Shown here in pieces: positions 8,404-12,985 of a stretch of 12,985 nucleotides of DNA. The notes under the pieces are model-generated. The model searched no databases, was not told the DNA's origin, and was given only the letters and a program-made list of their open reading frames with translations. Both the position numbers and the translations under genes were made by a program. The DNA comes from Amoeboradix gromovi (lineage: Eukaryota; Sanchytriomycota; Sanchytriomycetes; Sanchytriales; Sanchytriaceae): contig JADGIF010000246.1 in the NCBI GenBank assembly GCA_018985225.1, positions 1 to 12,985 of the forward strand, given 5' to 3'. Every line of letters begins with the position of its first letter. The stretch's first letter is position 1.

Positions 8404-9296
8404 TCAATCCATCTTTTCATCAATTTTCACCTTGTTAGCAGCAGCCAATTGAGCATTCTCATCCGCCAATCGAGCTTTCGATAATACAATGTTGTATGGC
8501 TTAACAGTTTTCATATTGCATAATCGCTTGTCAAAATTCGGTTTTGTAATATCTAGTACCTTGTTTGAAACCACCAATTTCCTATCTTCTTTGATAACCT
8601 GATTTGTCACGTCGATTTGTCTCTTGTAATCATTTGCGACAATACGAGACTCATTGATAGCATTAACATCTTTTATTATTTTTTCGTTCTTATCTACCAT
8701 TTCCTTGATCTTATCAGGTACAGAAATTTGTGTTTGAAAGGCTTTGAATATGTCAACGGAATCTTTCCCGTACGAATTCGTATATTGGTGGATTTTGCAA
8801 CAGACTCTGAAAATTCATGGTGTGCTTCACCAGAGTATAAATCTCGTAACCACATGAAGATTTCTCTATCCAGAATATTCTTCTGCACTTGTTCCTTGTC
8901 AGAACTTTGAAACTCGGATATTTTGTATGCTACCAAGGCTGCGATCAATGCTTGAATCAATGGTCCAGCAATTCCCAGCGTAGGCAAACCAAGCCTTCCA
9001 ACTTTGCTCATATTCTGCCCGTTTCGACGCTACATCTGCTTGTTTCATTGCGGCCGATGCACGCTCCATATTGTAAGCAACTTCCTTCGTTCTTGCATCT
9101 GCTTCTTGTTTAGCAGCCATTGTTTTTTCCATTGCCCAAACATTCTGCAAGATTTCAGATCTCTTTCCCTCTGTAGTTTCCTTTTCTATTTTAGAATACA
9201 TGTTTTTTAAAATATACATACGAGCCTTTTCAAAATCAAATTTTGTCTATAAACACCTGAAAGAGTTCCAAATCTTCTACCAAACATAAGGGACAT
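8404..9296 (-). pseudogene. Coiled-coil membrane protein gene, frame broken
   Basis: A single coding track runs through three minus-strand frames. It starts at the ATG of repeat copy B (9296, MSLMFGRR). It shifts near 9245-9235 into a long charged helical stretch with alanine-rich heptad-like spacing (KEVAYNMERASAAMKQADV, around 9115-9025). It shifts near 9010 into a hydrophobic helix (GIAGPLIQALIAALVAYKI) and shifts again near 8790 into a second charged helical part ending at TGA 8404. Put together, it would be a coiled coil, one membrane helix and another coiled coil, about 290 residues. AATAAA follows the stop. No family recognised. The shifts could be decay or assembly indels, but the three genes at 249-6761 show none over 6.5 kb. 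Confidence 0.55.
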
Positions 9297-9426
9297 CAAA
9301 TATAAAAACTGGACTAACTTTCAGTAACAACTTGGAACATTATTTCAGCTTTATTAATTTTATGGATTCAAGAGGCGAGTGGACATTCAGCTAGTTGCGG
9401 AGTTGACGAGTTTAAAAGGAAAATAA
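9291..9426 (-). repeat. Repeat copy B (full length, about 135 bp)
   Basis: This copy matches copy C at about nine of ten positions or better, with one single-base gap. From the inner end it carries the GGACATCAAATATAAAAACT core, an AT-rich middle, and a GC-richer conserved outer part (GGCGAGTGGACATTCAGCTA followed by GTTGCGGAGTTGACGAG). Minus-strand reading gives a TATA-like run then ATGTCCC, the start of the coiled-coil gene. The outer part contains a direct doublet AGTTG-CGG-AGTTG. Confidence 0.92.
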
Positions 9427-9489
9427 ATATGAGATATATTTGAACATGTTTTTTCTGACATTTCAGGTTAATTGGCTTCCAAAAGAGAG

Positions 9490-9672
9490 TTACTTATACT
9501 TGAACTGTATTTTATATTTTGCCGTCCAAAGAAAGAAATAGCAAGCTTGTTCAAGTGGCATATTGCAAAAATGCGAATAGCGCACTCCTTCCAAGTTGGA
9601 AAATTTACAAAATTCATAATGTAAGATTTGGCTACTAAGAATTAGGGACACGAAGTTTGCGAGAACAGACAT
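9490..9672 (-). CDS. Possible small protein, 60 aa, doubtful
   Basis: An ATG-started frame beginning 12 bp after the stop of the 331-residue gene. It reads MSVLANFVSLIL and is moderately hydrophobic. It has no motif, and the region 9427-9684 otherwise shows nothing. It may be chance in AT-rich DNA. A second GTGTCCC inside it resembles the repeat start module weakly. Confidence 0.15.
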   Translation of the reverse strand: MSVLANFVSLILSSQILHYEFCKFSNLEGVRYSHFCNMPLEQACYFFLWTAKYKIQFKYK

Positions 9673-9684
9673 TGGTTCAGTTAA

Positions 9685-10680
9685 TTAAGGACTACTACGA
9701 ATAAACATAATTTGATTAATAACAGACATATTGCATTTTAAACATCTCTCACTCATTTGACGTTCAACTTCTTGTTTAAAATCGTCTATAACTTCATCCG
9801 ATGTATCTTTAAACACAGTCAACTGTTTGAAATATTCTTTCTTTGAAAATTGAAAGAACTGTTCCCAAATATGCTGTTCTGGAAATAACCAGTTTTTACA
9901 TTGTTTGTAAGATGGCTCAATTATGTGACTATTTTCTAGCAGTTTATAATGTGCTTCATCATACAAAAATCTATCTTGAATTATTTTTGATCTCTGTGTT
10001 ATAGCTTCTCTGAAATCATTGAAAATGATTTCATCCCCTTCAAGTACAGTTACAGTAAATACAGAGTAGCAAATAAGAGTTTTGTAGGTCGCATTATCAA
10101 ATTTCAACACTGCTTTTGGAAATTGTTCATTTTTGAATTTATATCGTTGAACAAGAATAAATGAATAGGGGACTAGTGATTCGACAATGCTGTTGGCCGA
10201 CACTGAATCTACGCTGATGCTATGCTTTTGGAATTTCAAGTCGGTAGATGATACCTTTTTAATTATAATTGAACAATTCATATCTTCGCGGACAACCAAT
10301 TTGACCCAAATATTCAATTCTGTCAATTTCTTGCAAAGAAACACTTCTAAAAACCTTTCCATCTTACCATCATGATCCCAATTATTAAGGTATTTCTGGT
10401 CAGCATTGATGTGCTTTGTAATGTGGATTGGCGAGACATCTAAAGCATCGGAATGAATAAATCCTTGAATTATTTTAGCCAATTCCTCTTCTTTGCCTGT
10501 AATCCAGTCTCGAATAGATTCATTTGATATATTCTGAATATTCTCAATAGACTTGATAATTTTATCATCAAAAGATTTTTCCAAAACAACTTCTCTCATG
10601 TTACAATAGGAAAATATTATTTTTTCCAGAGTAGCGAACACTATTGTTGTCATGATTGTGAAGGTGAAATGTGTTGACAT
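9685..10680 (-). CDS. Hypothetical protein, 331 aa
   Basis: An uninterrupted frame ending in TAA, the only long intact gene in the right half. No conserved domain recognised. From the first ATG the N-terminus (MSTHFTFTIMTTIVFATLEK) is hydrophobic and could be a signal or anchor. The next ATG at 10599 would drop it, start MREVVLEKSF, and leave room for a promoter shared with the divergent small gene at 10685-10752. The body mixes charged and aromatic residues with a WL.P..H.WEQFF.F segment near residue 270. The C-terminus has a CLKCNMS motif with two cysteines. It sits between repeat B and the transposase relic, so it may be element cargo. A frame this long without breaks among broken neighbours suggests recent arrival or retained function. 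Confidence 0.65.
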   Translation of the reverse strand: MSTHFTFTIMTTIVFATLEKIIFSYCNMREVVLEKSFDDKIIKSIENIQNISNESIRDWITGKEEELAKIIQGFIHSDALDVSPIHITKHINADQKYLNNWDHDGKMERFLEVFLCKKLTELNIWVKLVVREDMNCSIIIKKVSSTDLKFQKHSISVDSVSANSIVESLVPYSFILVQRYKFKNEQFPKAVLKFDNATYKTLICYSVFTVTVLEGDEIIFNDFREAITQRSKIIQDRFLYDEAHYKLLENSHIIEPSYKQCKNWLFPEQHIWEQFFQFSKKEYFKQLTVFKDTSDEVIDDFKQEVERQMSERCLKCNMSVINQIMFIRSSP

Positions 10681-10751
10681 ACTTATGAACCAAATTATGT
10701 ATTGATTTTAGTGATCAAGATGCATTAAATAAATTTAAACACCCTAAAATC

Positions 10752-10892
10752 ATGTATCGTGGAAGTTACCCTCAGAATTTAACAGATGCACCGTCAGTTG
10801 TAGATCAAGTATCAGTGTTGCCTACACATCCTGATATAGTACAACAATTAAGATTGGAAATTGCACAATTAAAACTTGATAAATGTAAATGA
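10752..10892 (+). CDS. Small protein, 46 aa (64 aa if a 13-nt gap is spliced)
   Basis: A plus-strand ATG frame reading MYRGSYPQN..., ending in a heptad-like helix (PDIVQQLRLEIAQLKLDK), then TGA and an AATAAA 2 bases later. The frame is open upstream to the stop region near 10710. Skipping GTATTGATTTTAG (10699-10711) would join it in frame to an ATG at 10685, adding 18 residues. The leucine-spaced C-terminus suggests a short coiled coil. No family recognised. It would be the only plus-strand gene of the right half, divergent from the 331-aa gene and convergent with the transposase relic. Confidence 0.45.
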   Translation: MYRGSYPQNLTDAPSVVDQVSVLPTHPDIVQQLRLEIAQLKLDKCK

Positions 10893-10894
10893 AC

Positions 10895-10900
10895 AATAAA
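10895..10900 (+). terminator. Poly(A) signal of the small plus-strand gene
   Basis: AATAAA 2 bases after the TGA stop of the 46-codon frame. Its placement matches that of the ATPase gene and supports the frame being a real gene. Confidence 0.45.
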
Positions 10901-10942
10901 AATCAAAGGAATAAAAAAACAGTAAATTTCAATTGACCAATA

Positions 10943-10948
10943 TTTATT
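10943..10948 (-). terminator. Poly(A) signal of the transposase relic
   Basis: On the minus strand AATAAA lies 7 bases after the TAA stop of the transposase frame. Confidence 0.45.
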
Positions 10949-10955
10949 TAATTTT

Positions 10956-12149
10956 TTAGTTATAAAATCCATGAAAGTCTTCTGGAACATATCTCATGAC
11001 ACGTCGAATGTCTGTCCTTTTTCTTTCTGTCAGTTCTGGACATGGTAATGTGTCTGGAATAAATTCATATTCTAGATCTACTAGATCATGGTCCTTTACA
11101 AGATCCAAAGTCACTGTCTCCGGACTACTAGCACCCACACACATGGTCACTTTACCTTTGGAAGCATTTGAAATTTTGAATTGCTGATAATTTGCAATCC
11201 CTCTGATATTCTTGAAAAAGTGATCCAAGCTGGATCGATAATCTTTGAATCGACTACTTGGAAAGATTTTACAAGTATTGGCAACAGATGCATCTTGAAT
11301 ACATGATTTTACCTGTTCCAATGTAGAACTACTTGTTACAGCGTACGCTCTCTTGATATGTCCAAAATTACCATCAGGTGCAAACTTTGTATGCCCTTTA
11401 ATCATAAACTTGAATTCTATCGTCTCACAATATTCCATGAGACATAGCCACATGAATACTTTTAACATGGTATTGTTTTTGTTTTGACCAACGCAATTAT
11501 CAGCATGTAAAACCAAGTGCCGGCGATCATTTGGAGGTAGACGGAAAATATAATCAATCAACATGCTAGCTACATTATTGCTTCATTTCTTACCCTGGTC
11601 TTCTCTGTAAATGTAATTCAGTTGCTTCTTGTTTGCTTCGTTGTGGATTCCAAAGAGATTGATATTCAACAAGGACATAAAGTATAATTCTGATGGCTGG
11701 TCTGCTAACTGAGGCAGTATAATGTTTTGAGAGTAGTCAAATGACAAGTGTGTGATATTGTGACGGCTCGTATCTCTATTATATTCAAGGCGTGCTTCCT
11801 TTGCGCATAGTAAATGTCGCCTATACTCGTTGGCAAGCTCCAAATTTTGAGCTTCTGATAATTCATTATTACTCAACTGTAGTTTATACTTGATGCAAGT
11901 ATCGCACATGTCGGATCGACTGCTTCTGATTTTTATGATTCCAATTTTATGATATAGTTTTCTAAAAGTTTCATATGAAATATCTCGAATATCTTGTAGC
12001 AGATACACTTCATGTAGTTTTTTCAACGTAAATATAGCAGGTAACCAAATAAAATCAACATCTCTTATACGATCCCATATCGTCTTCCAGGTTTCTTTTC
12101 TCCATGAATTAGTGCAAAATCTAGTATTCAGTCCTTTGTCAATTGTTTT
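10956..12149 (-). pseudogene. DDE transposase-like gene (DUF7869 type), broken by TGA
   Basis: One minus-strand frame of 398 codons, interrupted by a single TGA at 11585-11583. Landmarks of the DUF7869-like transposon proteins are seen in order: YETFRKLYHKI, a SDMCDTC zinc pair, FDYSQN (first Asp, 11738-11736), HADNCVGQNKNN (second Asp, 11501-11499), and GHTKFAPDGNFGHIK (11375-11373 Asp). They suit a DDE-type catalytic core, but the catalytic assignment is inferred. The TGA falls where relatives carry Gly in a G.G(S/N)N.(V/I)AS stretch (GKK-stop-SNNVAS here). A one-base GGA to TGA change explains it. There is no ATG at the N-terminus. A further open piece in another frame (about 12325-12143, with DKQIDIINDMDAFC) may be the missing N-terminal part joined by a one-base shift. 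Confidence 0.75.
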
Positions 12150-12364
12150 TCAATTGGCGTCAATGCTGCTACGAATGGAATACCCTTGTTACCATGCTTT
12201 CTAGAGCAAAAAGCATCCATGTCGTTGATGATGTCTATCTGTTTATCGTAGCGTGTTTCCCAATTGTTCCAAACAGTCTTTAAGCCGAGGTAGTCTAGCT
12301 CTTCTTTCTCTCGTCACTTCTTGATACTTATTAGTACCAACAGCTTATCTCCATTCTTCCTGTT

Positions 12365-12772
12365 CTAATTTAAAACATTTTCAGGTAATTCAAGGTATTC
12401 TAGTAGATCGACTTCACTATTGAAATGAGTTTGAGTATTTTCATACGCTCCAAATAGTGGAGTCTTAACTCCAGGATCTATTCCAATAAATTTATCATAA
12501 TTTTCTAAATTTAAAAGACTTCTTAATCCTTCTTTCTTCTTAACTGTTTCTTGAGTATACTTGCATTCTTCTTCATCCTTTCTTGATGAAACTAAATAAC
12601 CATCTGAATAATAAGTAAATTTAGGACCCTTAGGATTCTTTACATCTATAGAATCTTCAAAATTAATATGTCCAGGAATAAAATTAGGAAAACAGGATAA
12701 CTTGAGCTTCTTTGCTTGATTAAAATATTCTTCTTTCATCTTCTCATTAATCATTGTTTCTAAGATTTTCAT
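12365..12772 (-). pseudogene. Fanzor (TnpB-like nuclease) fragment with RuvC-I
   Basis: 135 codons from ATG 12772 to TAG. Before the catalytic motif, FTYYSDGYLVSSRKDEE matches the Fanzor strand that usually reads T/S-DG-(Y/V)-S-V. Then KFIGIDPGVKTPLFGAYE is a RuvC-I motif, with its aspartate at residue 99 (12478-12476). The frame ends about 30 residues later, where family members continue for 200 more with RuvC-II, zinc finger and RuvC-III. A TNKYQEVTRERRARL stretch in another frame just downstream (about 12335-12290) could be the next Fanzor segment after a shift. Upstream, repeat C with its ATGTCC lies 78 bp away but opens only five codons. The usual long N-terminal region is missing. Alternative: TnpB-derived protein of another class. 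Confidence 0.62.
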
Positions 12773-12850
12773 GGACGTAAAGCTTTTATACTAAAATAAT
12801 TTACTTGAACCAGTCAGATTAATTTAATTTAGTATCGGTTAATACAATTT

Positions 12851-12985
12851 GGACATCAAATATAAAAACTGGACTAACTTTCTGTAACAACTTGGAACAT
12901 TATTTCCGCTTTATTACTTTATGGATTTAAAAGGCGAGTGGACATTCAGCTAGTTGCGGAGTTGACGAGTATGAAAGGAGAATAA
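12851..12985 (-). repeat. Repeat copy C (at right edge)
   Basis: Direct copy of B, running to the window end. Differences from B include TCTGTAAC for TCAGTAAC, CCGC for CAGC, one missing base in the T run, and ATGGATTTAAAA for ATGGATTCAAGA. The minus-strand inner end reads TTTTTATATTTG then ATGTCCAAATTG and stops after five codons. It faces the Fanzor fragment 78 bp downstream. Confidence 0.92.

Noticed and set aside
9015-9033. A 19-nt GT...AG segment (GTAGCGTCGAAACGGGCAG) as an intron in the coiled-coil gene
   Set aside because: Its removal does fix one frame break. However, it is GC-rich, lacks the GTATT start, and would delete residues that continue the heptad-like pattern. A one-base indel fits better, and the two other breaks have no intron solution.
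1-9426. Copies A and B as terminal inverted repeats of one 9.4-kb transposon
   Set aside because: The interval holds three host housekeeping genes and no intact transposase. A third copy (C) lies outside in direct orientation. Dispersed copies are the simpler view.
11583-11585. TGA as a reassigned sense codon
   Set aside because: eIF2 gamma ends at TGA exactly at the family C-terminus, so TGA is a stop here.
1-12985. Chlorarachniophyte nucleomorph origin
   Set aside because: Intron size would fit, but nucleomorph genes carry several introns each, and I would not expect a P5B ATPase, an ER-Golgi receptor, Fanzor or transposase relics there.

Overview
The window looks like nuclear DNA of a unicellular eukaryote with a very compact, AT-rich genome. 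Three genes are recognisable as housekeeping genes: a P5B-type ATPase, eIF2 gamma and an ERGIC2/Erv41-type cargo-receptor subunit. They are packed with only 41 and 37 bp between coding regions, and AATAAA signals lie directly at or inside the neighbouring gene boundary. Two of the three genes are each broken by one ultra-short spliceosomal-type intron (19 and 20 nt, GTATT...TAG). Removing each intron restores a conserved protein motif exactly. Introns of this size are known to me from chlorarachniophyte nucleomorphs and, from memory, from some ascetosporean Rhizaria. The gene content (P5B ATPase, ER-Golgi receptor, Fanzor and transposase relics) does not suit a nucleomorph, so a small parasitic or reduced protist is my inference. 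TAA, TAG and TGA all act as stops here, so the code appears standard.

Layout. Positions 1-248 hold a repeat copy on the left edge and the upstream region of the ATPase gene. The P5B ATPase runs on + (249-4083, one intron). Convergent to it are eIF2 gamma (5732-4125) and, in tandem behind it, ERGIC2/Erv41 (6761-5770, one intron). From about 6.9 kb to the right end the character changes. Nearly everything lies on the minus strand, frames are broken, and the recognisable pieces are mobile-element relics. These are the C-terminal half of a Fanzor (eukaryotic TnpB-like RNA-guided nuclease) at 8077-7359, a broken coiled-coil/membrane gene at 9296-8404, an intact 331-codon unknown gene at 10680-9685, a small plus-strand gene at 10752-10892, a DUF7869-type DDE transposase pseudogene at 12149-10956, and a Fanzor N-terminal piece containing RuvC-I at 12772-12365.

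A repeat of about 135 bp occurs three times: inverted at 1-81, and direct at 9291-9426 and 12851-12985. A 27-bp core of it recurs at 7336-7362. Each inner end has a TATA-like run followed by ATGTC, so the repeat brings a promoter-plus-start-codon module to whatever follows it. The window starts and ends inside repeat copies, which suggests a contig broken at repeats.

The most interesting signals are the two ultra-short introns, the two Fanzor pieces that together cover complementary halves of one nuclease on the same strand, and the promoter/start module shared by repeats and genes. All family calls come from motifs read by eye; no database search was run.
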